NCBI GenBank assembly: GCA_018241225.1
Contig: JAFEEG010000037.1
Coordinates: forward strand, 19,508 to 83,507
DNA: 64,000 nucleotides
Origin: Pseudomonadota bacterium
GTDB lineage: Bacteria; Pseudomonadota; Gammaproteobacteria; Burkholderiales; Burkholderiaceae_C
Direction: 5' to 3'
Program-made: the position numbers and the translations under genes
In this document: piece by piece, positions 1 to 7,995 of the stretch
How the letters are laid out: each line of letters starts with the position of its first letter
Numbering within the stretch: position 1 is the first letter of the stretch
The notes under the pieces: model-generated
The model's database searches: none
What the model was told of the DNA's origin: nothing
Seen by the model: the letters and a program-made list of their open reading frames with translations, nothing else

Positions 1-1
1 C

Positions 2-235
2 AAGATCTCGCGCGAGGAACTCAGTGTGCGCGAGCACATGAGCATCGTGCTGCGCCACCTGCAGGGCCGGCGCTTTGTCGAATTCGAGAACCTGTTCGAC
101 GTGAGCCGCGGCACGCCGGTGATGGTGGTCACCTTCATCGCCATGCTCGAGCTGGCCAAGGAAACCCTGATCGAGATCACGCAGGCGGAGGCTTTCGCCC
201 CCATCTACGTGCGCCTGGCCTATTCCCCTGCCTGA
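2..235 (+). CDS. scpA: Segregation and condensation protein A, C-terminal fragment
   Basis: Only the last 77 residues are present; the gene enters from the left edge with no start codon. ScpA is the kleisin subunit that joins ScpB and SMC in the complex that organises and separates chromosomes. The visible part is the winged-helix tail of the family: a segment reading LSVREHMSIVLRHLQ, then VEFENLF, then VVTFIAMLELAKE and a basic stop-proximal FAPIYVRL, all typical of ScpA ends. The gene runs towards the next gene, which lies on the opposite strand 10 bases away. The family call rests on remembered conservation of this tail. Confidence 0.85.
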   Translation, partial: KISREELSVREHMSIVLRHLQGRRFVEFENLFDVSRGTPVMVVTFIAMLELAKETLIEITQAEAFAPIYVRLAYSPA

Positions 236-245
236 GCCCGCGGGC

Positions 246-926
246 TCAGTTCACCGCGAAGCAATACAGCAGGCCGGCGCTTCCGCTCATCTTGAGCTGG
301 TCGACGCTGCAGCCGCGGGTGCCGTGCGACGAATTCCAAGAGGCGTTGGCCACGGGGTCGGGGTTGGTGCCCTTGCGGTCGTGGTGGCCGACGATGGCTG
401 AGCCCCCGTCGGATTTCGTCCAGTTGCCGCAGGTGGTGTCCTTGCCGGGCTCGGGCACGGCCACGGTGCCGTCGGGGCGCGATCCGGTCAGGATGTCGTG
501 ACGGTTCACCGGATCGCCAAAGCCGGCCACCACCTCGCCCTTCTCATTGAGCGACGTGTCCTTGCCCAGCTTGGCGTTGGGGCTGTGCAGGTCGGCCACG
601 CTGCCGGCCACCATGTCGCCCTTGGCGTTGTACCAGGGGCCGGCGCCGATGCGGTCGCGCGCATTCACCGCCGGTGCGTTGCCGCTGGCCGTGGTGCTCA
701 GGTAGGCGTGCCAAGTACGGCCGCCGCCGCCAGCCGATGCCGCCAGCGCCTGGCACCAGGCGTCGGCGCCGGTCAGGCCACCGAGGTCGCCGCCTTTTCC
801 AGGGCCATTGCTGGTGATGAAGAAGCCCATCGGTTTGGCCCCCATGCCCGTGGCACAGGCTGCCAGCAGCCCGGCGGCGCAAAGCGCGGCAGCGGCGAGT
901 CGAATCGGCTTGGCGTGACGAATCAT
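246..926 (-). CDS. Lectin-like lipoprotein of unknown function
   Basis: A 226-residue exported protein. Residues 1-24 form a lipoprotein signal with lipobox LAAC (Cys24), so it is probably anchored in the outer membrane. The mature part carries GADAWCQALAASAG followed by WHAYLST and later NARDRIGAGPWYNAKG. This pattern occurs in small secreted beta-proteobacterial proteins often annotated as lectin or collagen-like. Four further cysteines (AWCQA, TTCGN, RGCSV, YCFAVN) could form disulfides. The start is well supported by a GGAGGA ribosome site just upstream. It stands alone: convergent with scpA and separated by 110 bases from gpsA. The ligand is unknown. Confidence 0.75.
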   Translation of the reverse strand: MIRHAKPIRLAAAALCAAGLLAACATGMGAKPMGFFITSNGPGKGGDLGGLTGADAWCQALAASAGGGGRTWHAYLSTTASGNAPAVNARDRIGAGPWYNAKGDMVAGSVADLHSPNAKLGKDTSLNEKGEVVAGFGDPVNRHDILTGSRPDGTVAVPEPGKDTTCGNWTKSDGGSAIVGHHDRKGTNPDPVANASWNSSHGTRGCSVDQLKMSGSAGLLYCFAVN

Positions 927-1036
927 TGGAAGTCCTCCGAAAGGTGGAATTGAGGAGCCGCCACGCTAGCGCAAGGTTCGGCCCGCATCAAGGCGGGATT
1001 CACCGCTGCCGCCGGCCGCGCAAGCCGCGCAGCGCG

Positions 1037-2038
1037 TCAGCCCAGTTCGGCGGTTGGCTCGCGCCCCATCAGGGCGGCCACGACCTGGGCCGGCCGGGCG
1101 CTGCCGTCCAGCAGGGCCACCACGCCGCTTGCGATGGGCATTTCGACGCCCAGCTGCGCCGCGCGTTGCACGACAGCGCGAGCGCAATACACCCCTTCGG
1201 CCACGTGGCCGAGCGATTGCACGGCTTCGGCCAGGCTGTGGCCCTGGGCCAGGAGCAGGCCCACCTTGCGGTTGCGCGACAGGTCGCCAGTGGCCGTGAG
1301 CACCAGGTCGCCCAGGCCCGACAGGCCCATGAAGGTGTCGGCCCGCGCACCGAGCGCACTGCCCAGGCGCGTCATTTCGGCCAGGCCGCGGGTGATGAGC
1401 GCGGCACGTGCGTTCAGCCCCAGCGCCAGGCCGTCGGCCAGGCCGGTGGCAATCGCCAGCACGTTCTTCACTGCGCCGCCCACTTCGACACCCACGATGT
1501 CGTCGTTGGCATACACGCGCAGCGACGGGCCATGAAAAGCCTCGACCAGCGCCTGGCGCACGTCGGCATGGCTGCTGGCCGCCACCAGCGCCGTGGGCTG
1601 GCCGCGAGCTACTTCGAGTGCAAAACTGGGGCCGCTGAGCACGCCCGCCGCCAGAGCAGGTGCCACCTGGGCCTGGATTTCGTGGGCCAGCAGGCCGATG
1701 TCCTGCCCGCTGCCCTGCGCCGGCTCCACGCCCTTGCAAAGCCAGGCCACGGGAACCCGCAGCCCGCGCAAGGCCTGCAGCTGCTCGCGCAGCGCCGCCA
1801 TGGGCGTTGCAACGATGACCAGTTCGGCCGAAAGAGCTGCATCGACCGCGGCTGCGCCGACGATCTGCAACGACGAGGGAAAGGCAATGCCCGACAGGTA
1901 GCGACGGTTCTCGCGCTCGGCCTGCATGGCGACCAGCTGCGCCGCATCGCGCCCCCACAGGCTGACCTCGTGGCGGGCGGAAGCATTGATGGCCAGCGCC
2001 GTTCCCCAGGCACCGGCACCGAGCACGCAGATCTTCAT
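1037..2038 (-). CDS. gpsA: NAD(P)-dependent glycerol-3-phosphate dehydrogenase
   Basis: Makes sn-glycerol-3-phosphate, the backbone of phospholipids, from dihydroxyacetone phosphate in the cytoplasm. The 333-residue product has the Rossmann motif GAGAWG near its start, the SGPSFALEV substrate region and a central [11 protein letters not shown] with the conserved lysine. The ATG at 2038 was chosen because the protein then begins MKICVLGAG, as the family does; a longer in-frame reading adds only non-conserved residues. It is the last gene of the rhodanese-grxC-secB-gpsA run, 40 bases after secB. A perfect 9-bp hairpin sits 9 bases before the start. Confidence 0.97.
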   Translation of the reverse strand: MKICVLGAGAWGTALAINASARHEVSLWGRDAAQLVAMQAERENRRYLSGIAFPSSLQIVGAAAVDAALSAELVIVATPMAALREQLQALRGLRVPVAWLCKGVEPAQGSGQDIGLLAHEIQAQVAPALAAGVLSGPSFALEVARGQPTALVAASSHADVRQALVEAFHGPSLRVYANDDIVGVEVGGAVKNVLAIATGLADGLALGLNARAALITRGLAEMTRLGSALGARADTFMGLSGLGDLVLTATGDLSRNRKVGLLLAQGHSLAEAVQSLGHVAEGVYCARAVVQRAAQLGVEMPIASGVVALLDGSARPAQVVAALMGREPTAELG

Positions 2039-2047
2039 CTTCGGGGT

Positions 2048-2070
2048 GTGCCGCGCGAGAGGCGCGGCAC
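2048..2070 (-). other. Hairpin in the secB-gpsA spacer
   Basis: A perfect inverted repeat, GTGCCGCGC and its complement, 9 bp around a 5-base loop. It lies between the secB stop and the gpsA ATG. There is no T-run after it on the minus strand, so it is a poor terminator. It could stabilise an mRNA end or limit ribosome access to gpsA. The role is inferred; the structure is seen. Confidence 0.5.
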
Positions 2071-2078
2071 ATGGCAAC

Positions 2079-2525
2079 TTACTGGGCGGGGGTGCCGGCA
2101 GCCTGGGCCTGCTGCTGCTCGAACATGGCCTGGAAGTTGATTTCCGCCAGGTGCACGGGCGGGAAGCCGGCGCGCTGGATGGTGTCGGCCACGTTGCCGC
2201 GCAGGTACGGGTAGACGATCTGCGGGCAGGCGATGCCCAGGATGGGCGACATCTGGTCTTGCGGCAGGTTGCGGATCTCGAAGATGCCGGCTTGCTTGGC
2301 TTCGACCAGGAACACGGTCTTGTCGTTGATCTTGGTCTGCACGGTGGCCGACACGGTCACTTCGAAGATGCCTTCGTTGACCGGCTGCGCGTCCACGCCC
2401 AGCTGGATGTCGACCGTGGGTGCTTCCTGCTCGAGCAGGATGGCCGGCGAATTGGGCTGCTCCAGCGACAGGTCCTTGAGGTAGACGCGTTGGATCTGGA
2501 AAACGGGATCTTGGTTGTCGGCCAT
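2079..2525 (-). CDS. secB: Protein-export chaperone SecB
   Basis: Cytoplasmic tetrameric chaperone that keeps precursor proteins unfolded and hands them to SecA at the Sec translocon. The 148-residue product shows the SecB signature throughout: [19 protein letters not shown] at the start, then QLGVDAQPV, the [13 protein letters not shown] strand and [17 protein letters not shown]. The ATG at 2525 is preferred over one seven codons upstream because [12 protein letters not shown] matches the family start and a GAAAGAAG ribosome site precedes it. It lies between grxC (108 bases upstream, with a hairpin) and gpsA, a common linkage in Burkholderiales. Confidence 0.97.
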   Translation of the reverse strand: MADNQDPVFQIQRVYLKDLSLEQPNSPAILLEQEAPTVDIQLGVDAQPVNEGIFEVTVSATVQTKINDKTVFLVEAKQAGIFEIRNLPQDQMSPILGIACPQIVYPYLRGNVADTIQRAGFPPVHLAEINFQAMFEQQQAQAAGTPAQ

Positions 2526-2550
2526 GGTGCTTCTTTCGGGTATCAAGACA

Positions 2551-2584
2551 AGGCCCGCCGGGAAGCATTTCCCGTCGCGGGCCT
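2551..2584 (-). terminator. Long hairpin between grxC and secB
   Basis: Inverted repeat AGGCCCGC/GCGGGCCT continued by CGGGAA/TTCCCG with a two-base bulge, giving a stem of about 14 bp. On the minus strand it is followed by TTGTCTTGAT, a weak U-tract. It either ends grxC transcripts or forms part of the secB leader; a CATAAT -10-like box lies just upstream at 2598-2603. Confidence 0.45.
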
Positions 2585-2633
2585 GGGTGAATCGGTGATT
2601 ATGACCGTTGGGCGTGACGCGCCCGGGTCGGGT

Positions 2634-2894
2634 TCAGGCTGCCTTGAGCAAGGGCTCGAGGCCGCCCCGGCTGTCCAGCGCCATCAGGTCGTCGCAGCCA
2701 CCCACGTGGGTGTCGCCGATGAAGATCTGCGGCACCGTGCGGCGCTGGGTGATCTCCATCATGGTGGCGCGGGCGCTGGGGTCGGCGTCGACGCGGATTT
2801 CCTCGATCTGGTCGACCCCCTTGGACTTGAGGATCTGCTTGGCGCGGATGCAGTAGGGGCAAACCGCGGTGGTGTACATCTTGACCGGCTTCAT
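2634..2894 (-). CDS. grxC: Glutaredoxin 3 (dithiol)
   Basis: An 86-residue glutaredoxin that reduces disulfides using glutathione in the cytoplasm. The active site CPYC is at residues 12-15, followed by the family motif TVPQIFIGDTHVGGCDDL, which includes the cis-proline and the glutathione-binding GG. The length matches the single-domain Grx3 class. It sits 20 bases after the rhodanese gene, consistent with one transcript. Redox genes next to secB and gpsA are a recurrent arrangement in this order. Confidence 0.95.
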   Translation of the reverse strand: MKPVKMYTTAVCPYCIRAKQILKSKGVDQIEEIRVDADPSARATMMEITQRRTVPQIFIGDTHVGGCDDLMALDSRGGLEPLLKAA

Positions 2895-2914
2895 CTTGGG
2901 TATCTGCGCAACTT

Positions 2915-3334
2915 TCAGGCTTTTTCAAGCGGCAGGTTAGCGTCTTTCCACGATTTGAGCCCGCCGCCCAGGGCTTGGGCCTGCTCGTAGCCGAGCTTCT
3001 TGGCCACGGCAACGGCGCGCTGGGCGCGGGCGCCGCTGGCGCACACGATGAGCAGGGGCAGCGACTTGTTCTTCACGGTGCCGGCCAGCTTGGCCTCGAG
3101 CTGGTCCAGCGGCACGTTGCGCGCACCGCTCACGTGGCCGGTGGCAAATTCCTCGGGGGCGCGGATGTCCACCACCACCGCACGCTGGCGGTTGATCAGC
3201 TGCACGGCGCCCTCGGCGCTGAGCGCGCCCTGGCCGGCCTTTTGCACCATCGGGAAGAAAAGCATGGTGCCGGAGGCGATTGCAACCAGGAACAGCACCC
3301 AGTTGGCAATGACGAAGTCGAAGAAGAATTTCAC
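2915..3334 (-). CDS. Membrane-anchored rhodanese-domain protein
   Basis: A 139-residue protein with one N-terminal membrane segment (about residues 8-30) and a single rhodanese domain (about 35-135). The active-site loop is CASGAR with Cys98, and VVVDIRAPEEFATGHVSGARNVPL is the classic N-terminal half. It may handle sulfane sulfur or serve as a thiol carrier near the membrane; the substrate is unknown. The GTG start at 3334 is preferred because AAGGACT lies upstream and the hydrophobic anchor begins directly afterwards. It is the first gene of the operon with grxC, facing gpmA across 94 bases. Confidence 0.88.
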   Translation of the reverse strand: MKFFFDFVIANWVLFLVAIASGTMLFFPMVQKAGQGALSAEGAVQLINRQRAVVVDIRAPEEFATGHVSGARNVPLDQLEAKLAGTVKNKSLPLLIVCASGARAQRAVAVAKKLGYEQAQALGGGLKSWKDANLPLEKA

Positions 3335-3342
3335 GGGAGTCC

Positions 3343-3370
3343 TTGGATGACGAACCCCGGATTTTAGAAT
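3343..3370 (+). promoter_or_regulatory. Candidate sigma-70 promoter of gpmA
   Basis: TTGGAT at 3343-3348 and TAGAAT at 3365-3370, separated by 16 bases, in the divergent gap between the rhodanese gene and gpmA. Predicted start is near 3377, giving a leader of about 50 bases. Reading by eye only. Confidence 0.5.
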
Positions 3371-3428
3371 GTCGGGTTTTGCAGATCTGCCGATTGCGGT
3401 TCCCGCGGTCGAAAAAGGGCCCCTACAC

Positions 3429-4172
3429 ATGTACAAGCTGGTGCTGATTCGCCATGGCGAATCGACCTGGAACCTCGAAAACCGCTTCACCGGTTGGACC
3501 GACGTCGACCTCACCCCCACCGGCGTGGAGCAGGCCAAGCAGGCTGGGCGCCTGCTCAAGGCCGAAGGCTACGACTTCGACATTGCCTATACCAGCGTGC
3601 TCAAGCGCGCCACGCGCACCCTGTGGCACACGCTGGACGAACTCGACCGCACCTGGCTGCCGGTGGTGCATTCGTGGCGCCTGAACGAGCGCCACTACGG
3701 CGCCCTGCAGGGGCTGAACAAGGCCGACATGGCCAAGCAGTACGGCGACGAGCAGGTGCTGGTCTGGCGCCGCAGCTACGACACCCCGCCGCCGCCGCTG
3801 GAGCCCAACGACCCGCGCAGCGAGCGCGCCGACGTGCGCTACGCCAAGCTTTCGCCCGAGCAGATCCCGCTCACCGAATGCCTGAAGGACACGGTGGCCC
3901 GGGTGCTGCCCTTCTGGAACGAATCCATGGCCCCGGCCATCCGCGCCGGCCGCCGGCTGGTGGTGGCGGCCCACGGAAACTCGATCCGCGCGCTGGTGAA
4001 GTACCTTGACGGCATCTCCGACGCCGACATCGTGGGGCTGAACATCCCCAACGGCATTCCGCTGGTCTACGAGCTCGACAACGACCTCAAGCCCCTGCGC
4101 CACTACTACCTGGGCGATGCCGAAGCCGCCGCCAAGGCCGCCGCAGCCGTCGCCAACCAAGGAAAGGCCTAG
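3429..4172 (+). CDS. gpmA: 2,3-bisphosphoglycerate-dependent phosphoglycerate mutase
   Basis: Interconverts 3- and 2-phosphoglycerate in glycolysis and gluconeogenesis. The 247-residue product starts [12 protein letters not shown], with the phosphohistidine at His9, and shows [26 protein letters not shown] with the catalytic glutamate, and [15 protein letters not shown] with the second histidine. The first in-frame ATG is 20 codons upstream; the start at 3429 is preferred because the catalytic motif must lie near the N-terminus. The length equals the usual dPGM. It is followed by ctpA after 92 bases. Confidence 0.97.
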   Translation: MYKLVLIRHGESTWNLENRFTGWTDVDLTPTGVEQAKQAGRLLKAEGYDFDIAYTSVLKRATRTLWHTLDELDRTWLPVVHSWRLNERHYGALQGLNKADMAKQYGDEQVLVWRRSYDTPPPPLEPNDPRSERADVRYAKLSPEQIPLTECLKDTVARVLPFWNESMAPAIRAGRRLVVAAHGNSIRALVKYLDGISDADIVGLNIPNGIPLVYELDNDLKPLRHYYLGDAEAAAKAAAAVANQGKA

Positions 4173-4264
4173 CGCCACGCACAGTCTTGGAACTGTTGCA
4201 GATGCTTCGCTTCCAAGCTGTGTATATTGATCCGGTTCGCTGACAGGACACCAGGACATCCCCC

Positions 4265-5701
4265 ATGGGCCAGAAACTCAAGATTACAGGCTGGGTCGCC
4301 GCTGGCGCCGTCGCCGGCGCGTTGACCACCGTCTCGCTGCAAACCGTTGCCCGAGGCTCGCTGGCCCCGCTCCCGCTCGAAGAGCTTCAGCAGCTCGCCG
4401 CCGTGTTCGGCATGGTCAAGAGCGACTATGTCGAGCCGGTGGACGAGAAAAAGCTCATCTCCGACGCCATTTCCGGCATGGTGGCCGGGCTCGACCCGCA
4501 TTCCCAGTACTTCGACAAGAAGTCCTTCAAGGAATTCAAGGAAGGCACCACCGGCCGCTTCGTCGGCGTGGGCATCGAGATTTCCCAGGAAGACGGCCTG
4601 GTCAAGATCGTCTCGCCGATCGAGGGCTCGCCTGCCTTCCGCGCAGGCCTCAAGCCCAACGACATGATCACCAAGATCGATGACACGGCGGTGCGCGGCC
4701 TCACCCTGAACGAGGCCGTCAAGCGCATGCGCGGCGAGGCCAACACCAAGGTGATGCTCACCATCTTCCGCAAGGACGAGAACCGCACCTTCCCGGTCAC
4801 GATCACACGCGAGGAAATCCGCACCCAGTCGGTGCGCGGCAAGATGCTCGAGCCCGGCTACGGCTGGATCCGCCTGTCGCAGTTCCAGGAGCGCACGGTC
4901 GACGACTTCGTCAAGAAGGTCGAGGAGCTCTACAAGGCCGACCCCAACCTCAAGGGCATGGTGCTCGACCTGCGCAACGACCCGGGCGGCCTGCTCGACG
5001 CAGCCGTGGCCATTTCGGCCGCCTTCCTGCCCGAGAACGTCACGGTGGTGTCCACCGACGGCCAACTGCCCGAAAGCAAGGCGGTCTACAAGGCTGCGCC
5101 CGAGTACTACCAGCGCCGCTCCGGCAGCGACCCGCTGCGCGGCCTGCCGGCAGGTCTCAAGTCGGTGCCCCTGGTGGTGCTGGTCAATGAAGGCTCGGCC
5201 TCGGCCAGCGAGATCGTGGCCGGCGCCCTGCAGGACCACAAGCGCGCCACCGTCATGGGCAGCCAGACCTTCGGCAAGGGCTCGGTGCAGACCGTTCGCC
5301 CGCTGGGTCCCGACACCGGCCTGAAGATCACCACGGCGCGCTACTACACCCCCAGCGGCACATCCATCCAGGCGCGCGGCATCGTGCCCAACGTGCTGGT
5401 GGACGAAACCGCCGAGGGCAGCCCCTACGCCATCCTGCGCATGCGCGAGGCCGACCTCGACAAGCACCTGACCAGCGGCCAGGGCCCCGAGGACAAGAAC
5501 CCCGACCGTGAAAAGGCCCGGGAAGAAGCCCGCAAGCGCCTGGAAGCCGAAGCGCTCAAGTCGCCGCAGGACCGCAAGGCGCCGGAATTCGGCTCCGACA
5601 AGGACTTCCCGCTGATGCAGGCGCTGGCGCAACTCAAGGGCCAGCCGGTCCTGGTGAGCAAGACGCAGGTCGAGCGCAAGGAAGAAAAGAAAGAGAACTA
5701 G
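4265..5701 (+). CDS. ctpA: S41-family C-terminal processing peptidase
   Basis: Exported serine protease of the CtpA/Prc family that trims or degrades periplasmic proteins. The 478 residues comprise an N-terminal signal/anchor (about 9-32), a PDZ domain (about 95-175, with GRFVGVGIEI and SPAFRAGLKPND) and the S41 catalytic domain. The Ser-Lys pair is visible as GSASASEI and TFGKGS; Ser313 and Lys338 are spaced 25 residues apart as in the family. The tail (about 410-478) is charged and low-complexity. It lies between gpmA and moeB, the usual order in this group. Confidence 0.95.
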   Translation: MGQKLKITGWVAAGAVAGALTTVSLQTVARGSLAPLPLEELQQLAAVFGMVKSDYVEPVDEKKLISDAISGMVAGLDPHSQYFDKKSFKEFKEGTTGRFVGVGIEISQEDGLVKIVSPIEGSPAFRAGLKPNDMITKIDDTAVRGLTLNEAVKRMRGEANTKVMLTIFRKDENRTFPVTITREEIRTQSVRGKMLEPGYGWIRLSQFQERTVDDFVKKVEELYKADPNLKGMVLDLRNDPGGLLDAAVAISAAFLPENVTVVSTDGQLPESKAVYKAAPEYYQRRSGSDPLRGLPAGLKSVPLVVLVNEGSASASEIVAGALQDHKRATVMGSQTFGKGSVQTVRPLGPDTGLKITTARYYTPSGTSIQARGIVPNVLVDETAEGSPYAILRMREADLDKHLTSGQGPEDKNPDREKAREEARKRLEAEALKSPQDRKAPEFGSDKDFPLMQALAQLKGQPVLVSKTQVERKEEKKEN

Positions 5702-5713
5702 CCCACCTCCAGG

Positions 5714-5801
5714 CTTTTCACTTCGCTTCGCTCCGTGTAATTCGCACACCCCCTCAAGGGGGCAACACCTGCGGCCTGGCAAAGCCAGTTCCGCGGTGTT
5801 C
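5714..5801. repeat. Intergenic repeat, copy 1
   Basis: The 27-base core at 5719-5745 matches 22294-22320 at 25 of 27 positions. It is followed by a C-run/G-run dyad (5749-5762) and an imperfect inverted repeat, AACACC...GGTGTT, spanning 5764-5800 with arms GCGG/CCGC and TGGC/GCCA. It lies between ctpA and moeB. I recall similar text in intergenic regions of Variovorax-like genomes, but no database was searched. It may act as a terminator after ctpA. Confidence 0.6.
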
Positions 5802-5847
5802 CCCGAATGGGCCTCGCCCAGCTCGCCTCTTTGCAGTTGCCAACGCC

Positions 5848-6621
5848 ATGGACGACGACGATCTGCTGCGCTATTCGCGCCATATCCTCCTGGAGGAATT
5901 CGGCATCGACGGCCAGGCCCGCGTGTCGGCGGGCCACGCGCTCATCATTGGCGCAGGCGGCCTGGGGTCGCCAGTGGCGCTGTACCTGGCCGGCGCAGGG
6001 GTCGGCCGCATCACCCTCGTGGACGATGACGAAGTCGACCTGACCAATCTGCAGCGCCAGATTGCCCACACGGCAGCGCGCGTGGGCCAGCCCAAGGTCC
6101 GCTCGGCGGCCATTGCCATGGGCGAGATCAATCCCACCATCCAGATCGACACGCGCGTGGGCCGCGCCGATGCCCAGTTGCTCGACGAACTCGTGCCGCA
6201 GGCACAGGTGGTCATCGACTGCTGCGACAACTTCGCCACCCGCCAGCTGGTGAACCAGGCCTGCGTGCGCCATGGGCGGCCGTTGGTGGCCGGCGCCGCC
6301 ATCCGGTTCGACGGCCAGCTGAGCGTCTACGACACGCGCAACGACGCCTCGCCCTGCTACGCCTGCCTGTTTCCGCCAGATGCGCAGTTCGAGGAAACAC
6401 GCTGCGCCGTGCTGGGCGTATTCGCCCCGGTGGTGGGCACCATCGGCGTGCTGCAGGCGGGCGAAGCGTTGAAGCTGTTGGCGGGTATTGGCGAGCCGCT
6501 GGCCGGCCGGCTGCTGATGTTCGACGGCCGCACGGCCAGCTTCGACACCCTTCGCGTGGCCCGCGACCCGGGCTGTCCGGTGTGCGGCACGCGGCATCCG
6601 GGCGGCGCGCACGGCGCCTGA
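5848..6621 (+). CDS. moeB: HesA/MoeB/ThiF-family adenylyltransferase
   Basis: E1-like enzyme that adenylates the C-terminal glycine of a sulfur-carrier protein (MoaD or ThiS) for molybdopterin or thiamine synthesis. The 257 residues show the nucleotide loop GAGGLGS, LVDDDEVDLTNLQRQ, VIDCCDNFATR, the cysteine in ETRCAVLGV, and two zinc-binding CxxC pairs (CYAC and CPVC). The length fits MoeB (about 250) rather than fused rhodanese forms. MoeB and ThiF cannot be told apart from sequence alone. The ATG at 5848 begins MDDDDLLRYSRHILL, the family start. Confidence 0.88.
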   Translation: MDDDDLLRYSRHILLEEFGIDGQARVSAGHALIIGAGGLGSPVALYLAGAGVGRITLVDDDEVDLTNLQRQIAHTAARVGQPKVRSAAIAMGEINPTIQIDTRVGRADAQLLDELVPQAQVVIDCCDNFATRQLVNQACVRHGRPLVAGAAIRFDGQLSVYDTRNDASPCYACLFPPDAQFEETRCAVLGVFAPVVGTIGVLQAGEALKLLAGIGEPLAGRLLMFDGRTASFDTLRVARDPGCPVCGTRHPGGAHGA

Positions 6622-6774
6622 AATTGCGCCCTGGCCGCGCGCTCGCGGCATGAATGTCAGCGCGTTCCTACAACGCGAAGCCCTGCCAACTTGCACCATT
6701 GCAGGCCACTGATCGCTACGATTGGTGCACCTGGCCCATTGCCCATCGCCAATGGCAGGCCGATAAAAATGTGA

Positions 6775-7191
6775 ATGTCTTCCGACATGCCAAGGACGCT
6801 CAAGACATACATCGTCGAAGACAACGCCACGATCCGGGAAAACCTGGTCGGTACCTTGGAGGAACTGACCCGGGTCTCGGCCATCGGCCATTCCGAAACA
6901 GAATCCGACGCCAGGCGCTGGCTCAACGCGCATGCCAACGACTGGGACCTCACCATCGTCGACCTCTTTCTCAAGCAAGGCAGCGGCCTGGGCGTCCTGC
7001 AGGAATGCATCCAGCGCAGGGCCAGCCAGAAGGTGGTGGTGCTCAGCAACTACGCCACGCCCGACATCCGCAAGCGCTGCGCCCAGCTGGGCGCGGATGC
7101 GGTCTTCGACAAGTCCAATGAAATCGATGCGCTGGTTGATTTCTGCGCCATGCTGTCCAACGACACGGGGGCTGCGGCTGGTGCGGCGTAG
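6775..7191 (+). CDS. Receiver-only response regulator
   Basis: A 138-residue protein made of one receiver domain with no output domain. It has the acidic pocket (Glu15, Asp16), the phosphorylation site Asp63 in LTIVDLFL, Ser91 and the conserved Lys113 in FDKSNE. Such proteins act through protein contact or as phosphate sinks. A shorter start, four codons in, is possible. It is convergent with the NarL-type regulator at 7301, whose divergent neighbour is a histidine kinase, so a shared phosphorelay is plausible. The partner is not proven. Confidence 0.85.
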   Translation: MSSDMPRTLKTYIVEDNATIRENLVGTLEELTRVSAIGHSETESDARRWLNAHANDWDLTIVDLFLKQGSGLGVLQECIQRRASQKVVVLSNYATPDIRKRCAQLGADAVFDKSNEIDALVDFCAMLSNDTGAAAGAA

Positions 7192-7274
7192 CTCGCACCC
7201 GGACAAGCCCGCTCGCGCCGCGGCGGCCCCTGCATGCCTCCTGCCCGCGGCTCGCCGCGTGGTGACACAGGCAA

Positions 7275-7292
7275 GGGCGCGGCGCCGCGCCC
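7275..7292. other. GC-rich palindrome between convergent regulators
   Basis: GGGCGCGGCGCCGCGCCC is a perfect 18-base palindrome just beyond the 3' end of the NarL-type regulator gene. There is no T-tract on either side, so it is at best a weak terminator. Confidence 0.3.
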
Positions 7293-7300
7293 AAGTCGCC

Positions 7301-7933
7301 TCAATCGATCAGCTTGTTCTTCAGCGCGTAGTAGGTCAGGTCGCTGTTGGAGGACAGGTTCATCTTCTCCATCAGCCGCGTGCGGTAGGTGCTCACCGTC
7401 TTCACGGACAGCGACAAGGCCTTGGCGATGTCGCCGGCGGTCTCGCCCTTGGCCAGCTTCAGGAACACCTGGAACTCGCGCTCGGACAATTGCTCGTGGG
7501 GCGCGCTGTCGCTCTTGCGGTCCAGCTGGCGAGCCAGCAAGTCGGCCACGGCTGGCGTGATGTGGCGCCGACCCAGGGCGATGGTGCGAAGGGCGTTCAC
7601 GATTTCCATCGGATCGCATTCCTTGTTGAGGTAGCCGCTGGCGCCCTGCCGGATGAGGTTCAGGGCGTAGTGCTCCTCGGGGTAGGCACTCAGGATGAGG
7701 ATGCCCACGTCGGGGGCCTTGGCGCGGATCATCGCCAGGGCGTCGATGCCGCTTTGCCCGGGCATCGACAGGTCCATGACCAGCACATCCATTTCGGTGT
7801 TGCGAACGAGGTCGATGGCCTCGCGGCCACTGGCCGCCTCGCCGACTACGCGAAGGTCGACATGCTCCGAGAAGAACTGGCGCAAGCCAGAGCGGACGAT
7901 GGCATGGTCGTCCACAATTCCGATTCTGATCAT
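7301..7933 (-). CDS. NarL/FixJ-type response regulator
   Basis: A 210-residue DNA-binding regulator. The receiver domain (about 1-120) has DDH at residues 8-10, the phosphoacceptor Asp54 in VMDLSMPG and Lys104 in YLNKE. A LuxR-type helix-turn-helix (about 145-205) contains LSEREFQVFLKLAKGETAGDIA and SVKTVSTYRTRLMEKM. The architecture is that of BvgA/EvgA/UhpA. It is transcribed away from the CHASE3 kinase, with 62 bases between the two starts; this head-to-head layout strongly suggests a cognate pair. The regulon is unknown. Confidence 0.93.
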   Translation of the reverse strand: MIRIGIVDDHAIVRSGLRQFFSEHVDLRVVGEAASGREAIDLVRNTEMDVLVMDLSMPGQSGIDALAMIRAKAPDVGILILSAYPEEHYALNLIRQGASGYLNKECDPMEIVNALRTIALGRRHITPAVADLLARQLDRKSDSAPHEQLSEREFQVFLKLAKGETAGDIAKALSLSVKTVSTYRTRLMEKMNLSSNSDLTYYALKNKLID

Positions 7934-7995
7934 CTGTTGCCTTTGTCGCTTGATCGCATTCTGAAGAGCGCTTACGGTCCCGTCCCTGGTTCAAG

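Noticed and set aside
4187-4228. Promoter for ctpA (TTGGAA or TTGCAG with TATATT)
   Set aside because: Spacings are wrong (30 and 21 bases); not listed as a feature.
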